Assembly (NCBI RefSeq): GCF_018294505.1
Contig: NC_057811.1
Location: forward strand, 26,732,473 to 26,796,472
Source: Triticum aestivum
Lineage: Eukaryota > Streptophyta > Magnoliopsida > Poales > Poaceae
Direction of reading: 5' to 3'
DNA: 64,000 bases
Shown piece by piece: positions 23,789 through 35,113 of the stretch. Every line of letters starts with the position of its first letter. Positions within the stretch are counted from its first letter, which is position 1. The notes under the pieces were generated by a model. It was not told where the DNA came from. It saw nothing but the letters and a program-made list of their open reading frames with translations, and ran no database searches. The translations under genes were made by a program, and so were the position numbers.

Positions 23789-24598
23789 CAGTTCCGAGAG
23801 AAACAACCCAAGGAGAAGGAAAAGGAGTCGGACAAGGGTGAGGATAAAGAAGAAGACGATGATGGTTTCCCCAACGTCAATTCCACTCTGATGATTTTTG
23901 CTGATGTTGAGAGCAAAAGTCGACTGAAAGTCATTAACAGAGAAGTGAACATGGTCGCTCCGGCGACACCCAGTTATTTGAAGTGGTCTCAGACTGCCAT
24001 TACATTCGACTAGTCTGATCACCTAGCGTGCATAGCCACCCCTGGGAGGCAAGCGTTGGTGGTCGACCCAGTTGTTGAAGGCACTCGGCTCACTAAGGTA
24101 CTGATGGATGGTGGAAGTGGCCTGAATATACTTTATGCTGAAACCTTGACAGGGATGGGCATTCCGATGTCCAAACTTAGTGAAAGGAATATGAGTTTCC
24201 ATGGGGTTATACCTGGCAAGAAGGCTGAATCACTCGGCCAGATCGCCCTCGATGTGGTTTTCGGTGACTCCAAGAATTACCGCAAGGAAAAGTTGACATT
24301 TGAAGTCGTGGATCTCTAGAGTGCTTATCATGCTATTCGGGGTAGGCCTGCTTATGCACGTTTTATGGCTCGACCATGTTACGTGTACCTCAAATTGAAG
24401 ATGCCTGGTCCCAGAGGAGTGATCACTATCACTGGCAATCGACAGAAGGCAGAAGAGTGCTTCCAGAAGGGCTCAAAGATCGCCGATGCACAAGTGGCAG
24501 TAATGGAATTGCAAGAGTATCAGAAAAATGCAGATCCGAGTGATTTGCTGCGAGCCAAGAAGCCTGCCACAGACTCTTGCGTTTCAGTCGTCTGGTGA
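23789..24598 (+). pseudogene. G1 protease region
   Basis: Continues the gag frame. After an acidic Lys/Glu linker (KEKEKESDKGEDKEEDDDG) comes a TAG at 24011-24013, then the protease with LMDGGSGLNILYAETL. DGGS is the plant gypsy form of the aspartic protease active site. A TAG (24317-24319) follows, then YAHIRGRPAYARFMA-like linker sequence, and a one-base frameshift near 24579 before RT. The protease would mature the polyprotein. Confidence 0.8.
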
Positions 24599-24599
24599 A

Positions 24600-25613
24600 A
24601 CGAAGCCGATTCATATTCACCCGACCGATCCCAATGCTGCTCCGACTCACATCTCAACAACACTCGACAGCAAATAGGAAGAAGCGCTCATCCAGTTCCT
24701 CCGTGAGAACTGGGACATTTTTGCATGGAAACCTTCTGACATGCCGGCTGTTCCCAGGGGGCTGGCTGAGCACCGTTTGCGAGTCGACCCAAAAGTGAAA
24801 CCAGTCAAAGAACATCTTCAACGGTTCGCCGTACAGAAGAGGAAAGCAATTGGTGAAGAAGTGGCTCGGCTCCTGGCAGCTGAGTTCATCCGAGAGATTT
24901 ACCACTCCGAGTGGCTCGCCAATGTTCTCATGGTCCCCAAAAAGGACGACTCACTTCGCATGTGCATTGACTTCAAGCATATCAATCGGGCCTGCCCGAA
25001 AGATCATTTTCCTCTCCCCCGCATTGACCAAATCGTCGACTCGACTGCGGGGTGTGAGCGATTGTCTTTTCTGGACGCCTATTCCGGGTACCATCAGATC
25101 CGACTGTATGGACCCGATGAGATAAAAACAGCTTTCATCACTCCATTCGGGTGCTTCTGTTATGTCACCATGCCATTCGGCCTGAAGAACGCCGAAGCCA
25201 CATTCATGAGGATGATTCAGAAGTGTTTGCTCACTCAAATCAGTCGGAATGTGGAAGCATACATGGATGACATTGTGGTCAAGTCACGTAAGGGTTCTGA
25301 CCTGCTGGCTGACCTTGCTGAAACTTTTGCCAACCTCAGAAGGTATGATATCAAGCTTAATCCATCAAAGTGCACATTTGGAGTTCCTGGTGGAAAGTTA
25401 CTCGGTTTCCTCGCTTCCGAACGAGGGATCGACGCTAACCCAGAGAAAGTTGGTGCTATACTCCGGATGAAACGCCCTGTGCGTGTGCACGATGTCCAGA
25501 AGCTTACTGGTTGTTTGGCCGCCTTAAGTCGATTCGTTTCTCGCCTCGGTGAAAAGGCATTGCCTCTTTACCGACTGATGAAGAAGTCTGATAAGTTCGA
25601 GTGGACTCGGTGA
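24600..25613 (+). pseudogene. pol: G1 reverse transcriptase
   Basis: After a TAG at 24675-24677 the frame is open from about 24678 to 25613 and covers the whole RT core: WLANVLMVPKKDDSLRMCID, LPRIDQIVDSTAGCERLSFL, FLDAYSGYHQI, FGCFCYVTMPFGLKNAEATF, and the catalytic YMDDIVVKS (YxDD intact). The thumb/connection follows (GFLASERGIDANPEKVGAI). It ends at a TGA created by a short misplaced duplication (see findings). Copying of element RNA into DNA would be its role. The core motifs look intact, but the reading frame is broken on both sides. Confidence 0.9.
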
Positions 25614-25620
25614 AAAGGCA

Positions 25621-26500
25621 TTGCTGCTTTCCACCCAGCCGGTGCTTGCTGCCCCAATCAGCAAAGAGCCTTTACTGCTTTACATTGCGGCCACTGGACA
25701 AGTTGTCAGTACAGTACTCACGGTCGAGCGGGAAGAAGAAGGAAAAGCCTATAAAGTTCAGCGCCCAGTATATTATGTTTCTGAAGTTCTGACTCCATCA
25801 AAGCAAAGATATCCACATTATCAGAAGCTTGTTTATGGGATTTACATGACCACGAAGAAGGTTGCACACTATTTCTCTGACCACTCCATTACAGTCGTCA
25901 GCGACGATCCATTATCAGAGATTCTGAACAACAGAGATGCAACTGGTCGAGTGGCAAAGTGGGCGATTGAACTCCTTTCCTTGGATATCAAGTTTGAGGC
26001 AAAGAAAGCTATCAAGTCCCAAGCAATAGCAGATTTCCTTGCCGAGTGGACCGAACAGCAACTGCCGACTCAAGTCCACTCGGAGCACTGGACCATGTTC
26101 TTTGATGGCTCCAAGATGCTGAATGGTTCCGGCGCTGGGGTGGTACTGGTATCCCCCCGAGGAGACAAGCTCAGATATGTTCTCCAGATTCACTTTGATT
26201 CCTCCAATAACGGAGCTGAATATGAAGCACTCTTATATGGGTTACATATGGCCATTTCACTCGGCGTCCGTCGCCTCATGGTCTACGGCGACTCAGATTT
26301 GGTAGTCAATCAAGTGATGAAGGAGTGGGACGTTAGAAGCCCAGCTATGACTGGTTACTGTAATGCAGTGAGAAAGTTGGAAAAGAAGTTTGAGGGGTTA
26401 GAGCTCCATCATATACCCCGACTGAAAAATCAAGCTGCTGATGATTGGGCAAAGATATGTTCCAAGAGGGAAGCCATTCCCAGCAATGTGTTTTTGGAAC
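25621..26500 (+). pseudogene. G1 dual RNase H (gypsy type plus second, archaeal-like)
   Basis: First domain: LLLYIAATGQVVSTVL, YYVSEVLTPSKQRYPHYQKL, then SDDPLSEILNNRDATGRVAK, as in gypsy RNase H. After a linker (QAIADFLAEWTE) a second RNase H begins: MFFDGSKMLNGSGAGVVLVS (catalytic D), NNGAEYEALLYGL (catalytic E kept), VYGDSDLVVNQV (D), and HIPRLKNQAADDWAK (last D). This second domain is the signature of Tat/Retand elements, where the first is often partly degraded. The first domain's start is missing at the 25606-25624 scar. Confidence 0.88.
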
Positions 26501-27870
26501 ACATTCATACGCCTTCAGTTCAAGAAGATCCTTTCACTGAAGAGCCCCCGCAGCCTAAGAGTGCCACAGATCCGACCGAAGTCGAAGTCCCAGCCGTGGT
26601 CGACTTGATCATGGAGGTTTTGGTCATCACTCCCGATTGGACAGTGCCATACATTGCGTATATCCTTAGGAGGGAACTCCCAGAGGATGAAGAGGAGGCT
26701 CGACAGATCGTCTGTCGATCCAAAGCCTTTACTGTGATAAGAGGACAGCTGTTCAGAGCATGTGTAACTAGAGTCAGCCAGAAATGCATAACACCAGAAG
26801 AAGGTCGAGTGATCCTCAACGACATCCACTCGGGGACCTGTGGCCACCATGCATCCTCTCGGACCATTGTGGCCAAAGCATACCGAGCTGGATTTTATTG
26901 GCCACGAGCAAACGAAATGGCGAAAGATATAGTCGACAAATGTGAAGGCTACCAGTTTTACTCTAACATGTCCCACAAGACTGCATCAGCCCTGAAGACC
27001 ATTCCACTCGTCTTGCCCTTTGCTGTTTGGGGATTAGATATGGTTGGACCCTTGAGGACTGGTAGGAGCGGCTTCACTCATGTGCTTGTAGCAGTCGACA
27101 AGTTTACGAAATGGATTGAAGCCAAGCCTATCAAGAATCTTGAAGCCAGTACTGCCGTCAGCTTCATCAGGAGTTGACATTCAGATATGGGGTTCCGCAC
27201 AGCATCATCATTGACAACGGGTCCAACTTTGATTCTGACGAGTTCAGAGCCTTCTGTGCTTCACAAGGCACTCGAGTCGACTATGCTTCAGTCGCCCACA
27301 CCCAGTCAAATGGACAAGCGGAAAGAGCAAATGGCTTGATTCTCAAAGGACTGAAAACCCCGATTGATGCGTGATCTCAAGCAAGCAGCAGGTGCCTGGG
27401 TCGATGAACTTCCATCAGTTCTTTGGGGATTGAGGACAACTCCCAATCGGTCGACTGGCCGAACTCCATTCTTCTTGGTCTATGGAGCTGAAGCTGTTCT
27501 ACCGAGTGACTTGCTTCACAATACACCCCGAGTCGAGCTTTTCTCCGAAGATGAAGCAGAACAGGCCCGGCAAGACGCAGTTGATCTCCTAGAAGAGGAA
27601 AGAGAGATGGCCTTAATCCGGTCGACCATTTATCAGCAAGACTTGCGTCGATTCCATGCTAGAAACGTGAGAGGTCGAGCATTTCAAGAGGGAGACTTGG
27701 TTCTTCGAGTGGATCAGCAGAAACCACACAAGCTTGCTCCTGCCTAGGAAGGCCCCTTCATTGTCACCAGAGTGCTCCACAATGGAGCGTACCATCTCTA
27801 CAACGTCGAACACAAGAAAGACGAGCCCCGCGCTTGGAATGCGGAGCTGCTCCGCCCCTTTTATACTTAA
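26501..27870 (+). pseudogene. G1 integrase and pol C-terminus
   Basis: The HHCC zinc domain is visible (HSGTCGHHASSRTIVAKAYR ... KCEGYQ), but its last Cys is Tyr. The catalytic core has GLDMVGPL (first D), then a one-base deletion near 27167 shifts frame. IIIDNGSNF (second D) and NGQAERANGL (E) follow in the next frame, then a one-base insertion in an A-run near 27358. The C-terminal part (ELPSVLWGLRTTPNRSTGRT, YGAEAVLPSD) runs to a TAG at 27745-27747, and pol ends with ELLRPFYT at 27870. No chromodomain follows. Confidence 0.88.
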
Positions 27871-27965
27871 GCACTCAGTCTGTTGAGATGTAATAAGAAG
27901 TACTTTTGTAGTTTGTTTATCAAAGACAAGAGTTTTACAGTCTTCTAAAATGATAGGTGTTGCTT

Positions 27966-28927
27966 ATGTAGAGGGTGGCTTAGCTGCGAATCCGTTTCGC
28001 ATAAGTTTATAAAATCCTACCGAGTGACTAGCAAGCCTCTCACTCGGGGGGCTTAGCTGCGAATCCGTTTCGCCTAAGTATGAAAAATCCTACCGAGTGG
28101 TGAGCAAGCCTCTCACTCGGGGGCTTAGCTGCGAATCTGTTTCGCCTAAGTTTGAAAAATCCTACCGAGTGGTGAGCAAGCCTCTCACTCGGGGGCTTAG
28201 CTGCGAATCCGTTTCGCCTAAGTTTGAAAAATCCTACCGAGTGGTGAGCAACCCTCTCACTCGGGGGCTTAGCTGCGGTCCAGTACTCGCCTAAGTTTGA
28301 AAAATCCTACCGAGTGGTGAGCAAGCCTCTCATTCGGGGGCTTAGCTGCAGTCCAGTACTCGCCTAAGTTTGAAAAATCCTACCGAGTGGTGAGCAAGCC
28401 TCTCACTCGGGGGCTTAGCTGCAGTCCAGTACTCGCCTAAGTTTGAAAAATCATACCGAGTGGTAAGCAACCCTCTCACTCGGGGGCTTAGCTGCAGTCC
28501 AGTACTCGCCTAAGTTTGAAAAATCCTACCGAGTGGTGAGCAACCCTCTCACTCGCGGGCTTAGCTGCAGTCCAGTACTCGCCTAAGTTTGAAAAATCCT
28601 ACCGAGTGGTGAGCAAGCCTCTCACTCGGGGGCTTAGCTGCGGTGCAGTACTCGCCTAAGTTTGAAAAATCCTACCGAGTGATGAGCAACCCTCTCACTC
28701 GGGGGCCTAGCTGCAGTCCAGTACTCGCCTAAGTTTGAAAAATCCTACCGAGTGGTGAGCAACCCTCTCACTCGGGTGCTTAGTTGCGGTCCAGTACTCG
28801 CCTAAGTTTGAAAAATCCTACCGAGTGGTGAGCAAGCCTCTCCCTCGGAGGCTTAGCTGCCGTCCAGTACTCGCCTAAGTTTGAAAAACCCTACCGAGTG
28901 GTGAGCAACCCTCTTACTCGGGTGAGC
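27966..28927. repeat. 72-73 bp tandem array downstream of G1 pol (about 13 units)
   Basis: Units of the form CCTACCGAGTGGTGAGCAAG ... CTCTCACTCGGGGGCTTAGC ... CGCCTAAGTTTGAAAAAT repeat about 13 times. The first units have a GCGAATCCGTTTCGCC core (72 bp); later ones have GCAGTCCAGTACTCGCC (73 bp). The array ends abruptly at the C1 junction. Arrays in the region after pol are a known trait of Tat-type elements. Each unit holds ACTCGGGGGCTTA, close to the G1 PPT. Confidence 0.92.
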
Positions 28928-29785
28928 AACCTTAAGTGTGTAGACCCTACGGGTTCGGGAGACATGCAGACATGACCGAGACGCCTCTCCGGTCAATAAC
29001 CAACAGCGGGATCTGGATACCCATGTTGGCTCCCACATGTTCCACGATGATCTCATCGGATGAACCACGATATCGAGGATTCAATCAATCCCGTATGCAA
29101 TTCCCTTTGTCAATCGGTATGTCACTTGCCCGAGATTCGATTGTCGGTATCCCAATACCTTGTTCAATCTCGTTACCGGCAATTCTCTTTACTCGTACCG
29201 CAATGCATGATCCCGTGACTAACGCCTTAGTCACATAGAGCTCAATATGATGATGCATTACCGAGTGGGCCCAGAGATACCTCTCCGTCATACGGAGTGA
29301 CAAATCCCAGTCTCGATCCATGCCAACCCAACAGATACTTTCGGAGATACCCGTAGTGCACCTTTATAGTCACCCAGTTACGTTGTGACGTTTGGCACAC
29401 CCAAAGCACTCCTACGGTATCCGGGAGTTGCACGATCTCATGGTCTAAGGAAAAGATACTTGACATTGGAAAAGCTCTAGCAAATGAAACTACACGATCT
29501 TTTATGCTATGCTTAGGATTGGGTCTTGTCCATCACATCATTCTCCTAATGATGTGATCTCGTTATCAATGACATCCAATGTCCATAGTCAGGAAACCAT
29601 AACTATCTGTTGATCAACGAGCTAGTCAACTAGAGGCTTACTAGGGACACGTTGTGGTCTATGTATTCACACATGTATTACGATTTCCGGACAATACAAT
29701 TATAGCATGAACAATAGACAATTAACATGAACAAAGAAATATAATAATAACCATTTATTATCGCCTCTAGGGCATATTTCCAACA
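28928..29785 (-). repeat. C1 3' LTR, truncated
   Basis: Starts at AACCTTAAGTGTGTAG, matching 35975 onward, and ends CATATTTCCAACA before the reverse PPT (GTCTCCCACTTGC). It is nearly identical to the corresponding half of the right LTR, so the truncation is deletion, not divergence. Confidence 0.92.
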
Positions 29786-29817
29786 GTCTCCCACTTGCAC
29801 TAGAGTCAATAATCTAG

Positions 29818-31389
29818 TTACATTGTGATGAATCGAACACCCATTGCGTCCTGGTGTTGATCATGTTTTCCTCTAGGGAGAGGTTTAGTCAACGGATCTG
29901 CTACATTCAGGTCCGTATGTACTTTACAAATATCTATGTCTCCATTTTGAACACTTTCACAAATGGAGTTGAAGCGACGCTTGATATGCCTGGTCTTCTT
30001 ACGAAACCTGGGCTCCTTCGCAAGTGCAATAGCTCCAGTGTTGTCACAGAAGAGAGTCATCGGGCCCGACGCATTGGGAATCACCCCTAGGTCGGTAATG
30101 AACTCCTTCATCCAGACTGCTTCCTGTGCTGCCTCCGAGGCTGCCATGTACTCCGCTTCACATGTAGATCCCGCCACGACGCTTTGCTTGCAACTGTACC
30201 AGCTTACTGCTCCTCCATTCAAAATATACACGTATCTGGTTTGTGACTTCGAGTCATCCAGATCTGTGTCGAAGCTAGCATCGACGTAACCCTTTACGAC
30301 GAGCTCTTCGTCACCTACATAAACGAGAAACATATCCTTAGTCCTTTTCAGGTACTTCAGGATATCCTTGACCGCTGTCCAGTGTTCCATGCCAGGATTA
30401 CTTTGGTACCTTCCTACCAAACTCACGGCAAGGTTTACATCAGGTCTGGTACACAGCATGGCATACATAATAGACCCTATGGTCGAGGCATAGGGGATGA
30501 CACTCATCTTTTCTATATCTTCTGCCGTGGTCGGGCATTGAGCCGTGCTCAATTGCACACCTTGCAATACAGGCAAGAACCCCTTCTTGGACTGATCCAT
30601 ATTGAACTTCTTCAATATCTTGTCAAGGTATGTACTCTGTGAAAGACTAATGAGGTGTCTTGATCTATCTCTATAGATCTTGATGCCTAATATATAAGCA
30701 GCTTCTCCAAGGTCCTTCATTGAAAAACACTACTTCAAATAGGCCTTTATACTTTCCAAGAATTATATATCATTTCCCATCAATAGTATGTCATCCACAT
30801 ATAATATGAGAAATGCTACAGAGCTCCCACTCACTTTCTTGTAAATACAGGCTTCTCCATAAGTCTGTGTCAACCCAAACGCTTTGATCATCTCATCAAA
30901 GCGAATGTTCCAACTCCGAGATGCTTGCACCAGCCCATAGATTGAGCGTTGGAGCTTGCATACTTTGTTAGCATTCTTAGGATCGACAAAACCTTCCGGC
31001 TGCATCATATACAACTCTTCCTTAAGGAAGCCGTTAAGGAATGCCGTTTTGACGTCCATCTGCCATATCTCATAATCATAGTATGCGGCAATTGCTAACA
31101 TGATTCGGACGGACTTCAGCTTCGCTACGGGTGAGAAAGTCTCATCGTAGTCAATCCCTTGAACTTGTCGATAACCCTTAGCGACAAGTCGATCCTTATA
31201 GATGGTCACATTACCATCCGCGTCTGTCTTCTTCTTAAAGATCCATTTGTTTTCTATGGCTCGCCGATCATCGGGCAAGTCAGTCAAAGTCCATACTTCG
31301 TTTTCATACATGGATCCTATCTCGGATTTCATGGCTTCTAGCCATTTGTCGGAATCCGGGCCCGCCATCGCTTCTTCATAGTTCGAAGG
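29818..31389 (-). pseudogene. C1 reverse transcriptase and RNase H
   Basis: RT begins near NYEEAMAGPDSDKWLEAM and has WIFKKKTDADGNV, AKGYRQVQGIDYDETFSPVA, IWQMDVKTAFLNGFLKEELY, QPEGFVDP, SIYGLVQASRSWNIRFDE and the catalytic LILYVDDILLMGND (YVDD intact). Two stops fall just after this (about 30763 and 30721-30735). RNase H shows [39 protein letters not shown] (E), [15 protein letters not shown] (D) and HTDLNVADPLTKPLPRGKHD. It ends at 29818. It would reverse-transcribe the element but is broken as a polyprotein. Confidence 0.88.
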
Positions 31390-33018
31390 TTCACCGTTGT
31401 CTAACAACATGATTTCTAAGACAGGGTTGCCGTACCACTCTGGTGCGGAACGTCTCCTTGTGGACCTACGAGGTTCAGTAGTAACTTGATCCGAAGCTTC
31501 ATGATCATCATCATTAACTTCCTCTCCAGTCGGTGTAGGCACCACAGGAACATCTTCCCGCGATGCGCTACTTTCCGGTTCGGAAGGGTTGACTATCACC
31601 TCATCAAGTTCCACTTTCCTCCCACTCAATTCTTTCGAGAGAAACTCCTTCTCTAGAAAGGACCCGTTCTTGGCAACGAAGATCTTGCCTTCGGATCTGA
31701 GGTAGAAGGTATACCCAATAGTTTCCTTAGCGTATCCTATGAAGAAACATTTTTCCGACTTGGGTTCGAGCTTTTCAGGTTGAAGTTTCTTGACATAAGC
31801 ATCGCATCCCCAAATTTTTAGAAACGACAGCTTAGGTTTCTTCCCAAACCATAATTCATACGGTGTCGTCTCAACGGATTTCGACGGAGCCCTATTTAAA
31901 GTGAATGCTGCAGTCTCTAAAGCATAACCCCAAAATGAGAGCGGTAAATCGGTAAGAGACATCATAGATCACACCATATCCAATAGAGTGCGATTACGAC
32001 GTTCGGACACACCATTTCTCTGAGGTGTTCCAGGCGGCGTGAGTTGTGAAACTATTCCACGTTTCCTTAAGTGTGCACCAAACTCGTGACTTAAATATTC
32101 TCCACCACGATCTTATCGTAAGAATTTTATTCTCCTGTCACGTTGATTCTCAACCTCACTCTGAAATTCCTTGAACTTTTCAAAGGTTTCAGACTTGTGT
32201 TTCATTAGGTAGACATACCCATATCTACTTCAATCATCAGTGAGAGTGAGAACATAACGATATCCTCCGCGAGCCTCAACACTCATTGGACTGCACACAT
32301 CAGTATGTATGATTTCCAATAAGTTGGTTGCTCGCTCCATTGTGCCGGAGAACGGAGTCTTGGTCATCTTACCCATGAGGCATGGTTCGCACGTGTCAAA
32401 TGATTCGTAATCAAGAGACTCCAAAAGTCCATCTGCATGGAGCTTCTTCATGCGCTTTACACCAATGTGACCAAGGCGGCAGTGCCACAAGTATGTGGGA
32501 CTATCGTTATCAACTTTACATCTTTTGGTATTCACACTATGAACATGTGTAACATCACGTTCGAGATTCATCAAAAATAAACCATTGACCAGCGGGGCAT
32601 GACCATAAAACATATCTCTCAAATAAATAGAACAACCATTATTCTCGGATTTAAATGAGTAGCCATCTCGAATTAAATGAGATCCAGATACAATGTTCAT
32701 GCTCAAAGCTGGCACTAAATAACAATTATTGAGGTTTAAAACTAATCCCGTAGGTAGATGCATAGGTAGCGTGCCGACGGCGATCACATCGACCTTGGAA
32801 CCATTCCCGACGCGCATCGTCACCTCGTCCTTCGCCAGTCTCCGTTTATTCCGTAGTTCCTGTTTTGAGTTACAAATATGAGCAACCGCACCGGTATCAA
32901 ATACCCAGGAGCTACTACGAGTACTGGTAAGGTACACATCAATTACATGTATATCACATATACCTTTGGTGTTGCCGGCCTTCTTCTTGTCCGCTAAGTA
33001 TTTGGGGCAGTTCCGCTT
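31390..33018 (-). pseudogene. C1 protease and integrase
   Basis: Protease: SSWVFDTGAVAHICNS carries the copia DTGA active site. The zinc domain follows (YLWHCRLGHIGVKRMKKLH ... SFDTCEPCLMGK, HHCC intact). The integrase core has IIHTDVCSPM (first D), a TGA after LTLTDD (32230), the second D in DRGGEYLS after a stop near 32116, and ERRNRTLLDMV (E) before a TGA at about 31966. The GKKPKLSFLKIWGCDAYVKK region and the acidic spacer ending in EPRRSTRRRSAPEWYGNP complete the C-terminus. Several stops prevent a full polyprotein. Confidence 0.86.
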
Positions 33019-33801
33019 CTAGTGACCACTTCCCTTGCAATAAAAGCACTCAGTCTCGGGCTTGGGTCCATTCTTTGACTTCTTCCCAGTAACTGGTTTA
33101 CCGGGCGCGGCAACTCCCTTGCCGTCCTTCTTGAAGTTCTTCATACCCTTGCCCTTCTTGAACTTAGTGGTTTTATTCACCATCAACACTTGATGTTCTT
33201 TTCTGATCTCTACCTCAGCTGATTTCAGCATTGAATATACCTCAGGAATGGTCTTTTCCATCCCCTCCATATTGAAGTTCATCACAAAGCTCTTGTAGCT
33301 TGGTGGAAGCGACTGGAGGATTCTGTCAATGACCGCGTCATCCGGGAGATTAACTCCCAGCTGAGTCAAGCGGTTGTGCAACCCAGACATTCTGAGTATG
33401 TGCTCACTTACAGAACTATTCTCCTCCATTTTACAGCTGAAGAATTTGTCGGAGACATCATATCTCTCGACCCAGGCATGAGCTTGGAAAACCAATTTCA
33501 GTTCCTCGAACATCTCATATGCTCCATGTTTCTCAAAACGCTTTTGGAGACCCGGTTCTAAGATGTAAAGCATGCCGCACTGAACGAGGGAGTAATCATC
33601 AGCACGCTGCTGCCAAGCGTTCATAACATCTTGGTTCTCAGGGATTGGTGCTTCACCTAGCGGTGCTTCTAAGACATAATCTTTCTTGGCTACTATGAGG
33701 ATGATCCTCAGGTTCCGGACCCAGTCCGTATAGTTGCTGCCATCATCTTTCAGCTTGGTTTTCTCTAGGAACGCGTTGAAATTGAGGACAACGTTGGCCA
33801 T
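33019..33801 (-). pseudogene. gag: C1 gag
   Basis: Starts MANVVLNFNAFLEKTKLKDD, a usual start for these copia gags, and runs 260 codons with capsid motifs (YTDWVRNLRIIL, LNDR-like GLHNRLTQLGVNLPDD, ILQSLPPSYKSFVMNF). It ends in the zinc knuckle CFYCKGSGH, where a TAG (33019-33021) replaces the next codon just before the last Cys (KRNC). The C5 copy keeps CCAG at this place, so the stop is a C-to-T change on the plus strand. Gag would package element RNA. Confidence 0.88.
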
Positions 33802-35098
33802 TTGATCTACAAGACATAGTGTAAAGATTTTAGACTAAGTTCATGATAATTAAGTTCATCTAATCAAATTACTTAATGAACTCCCACTCAGATAGACATC
33901 CCTCTAGTCATCTAAGTGATACATGATCCGAATTTAACTAGGCCGTGTCCGATCATCACGTGAGACGGACTAGTCAAGATCGGTGAACATCTCCATGTTG
34001 ATCGTATCTTCTATACGACTCATGCTCGACCTTTCGGTCCTCCGTGTTCCGAGGCCATGTCTGTACATGCTAGGCTCGTCAAGTCAACCTAAGTGTATTG
34101 CGTGTGTTCCGAGGCCATGTCTGTACATGCTAGGCTCGTCAACACCCGTTGTATTCGAACGTTAGAATCTATCACACCCGATCATCACGTGGTGCTTCGA
34201 AACAACGAACCTTCGCAACGGTGCACAGTTAGGGTGAACACTTTCTTGAAATTATTATAAGGGATCATCTTACTTACTACCGTCGTTCTAAGCAAATAAG
34301 ATGCAAAAACATGATAAACATCACATGCAATCAAATAGTGACATGATATGGCCAATATCATTATGCTCCTTTGATCTCCATCTTCGGGGCACCATGATCA
34401 TCTTCGTCACCGGCATGACACCATGATCTCCATCATCATGATCTCCATCATTGTGTCTTCATGAAGTCGTCACGCCAACGATTACTTCTACTTCTATGGC
34501 TAACGCGTTTAGCAACAAAGTAAAGTAAATTACATGGCGTTATTCAATGACACGCAGGTCATACAAAATAATAAAGACAACTCCTATGGCTCCTGCCGGT
34601 TGTCATACTCATCGACATGCAAGTCGTGATTCCTATTACAAGAATATGATCAATCTCATACATCACATATATCATTCATCACATCTTCTGGCCATATCAC
34701 ATCACATAACATTGCTGCAAAAACAAGTTAGACGTCCTCTAATTGTTGTTGCAAGTTTTTACGTGGTTTGTAGGTTTCTAGCAAGAACGTTTTCTTACCT
34801 ACGTATGACCACAACGTGATTTGCCAATTTCTATTTACCCTTCATAAGGACCCTTTTCATCGAATCCGTTCCGACTAAAGTAGGAGAGACAGACACCCGC
34901 TAGCCACCTTATGCAACTAGTGCACGTCAATCGGTGGAACCTGTCTCACGTAAGCGTACGTGTAAGGTCGGTCCGGGCCGCTTCATCCTACGATGCCGCC
35001 GAAACAAGAAATGACTAGTAGCGGCAAGAAGAATTGGCAAACTCAACGCCCACAACTGCTTTGTGTTCTACTCGTGCATAGTAACTACGCATAGGCCT
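33802..35098 (-). other. C1 untranslated leader
   Basis: Region between gag and PBS. It matches the C2 and C5 leaders in patches (ATCACACCCGATCATCACGT, CTCCTGCC, AGTTAGACGTCCTCTA). It contains a 60-bp-spaced direct duplication at about 34044 and 34104 absent from C2 and C5. No ORF of note. Confidence 0.7.
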
Positions 35099-35112
35099 GG
35101 CTCATGATGCCA
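35099..35112 (-). other. C1 primer binding site
   Basis: TGGCATCATGAGCC on the minus strand, one base from the LTR. Initiator-Met-like PBS of copia type. Confidence 0.7.
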
Positions 35113-35113
35113 C

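Noticed and set aside
27966..28927. CRISPR-like array
   Set aside because: Units are contiguous tandem repeats without unique spacers, in a plant gypsy element. It is a post-pol tandem array.
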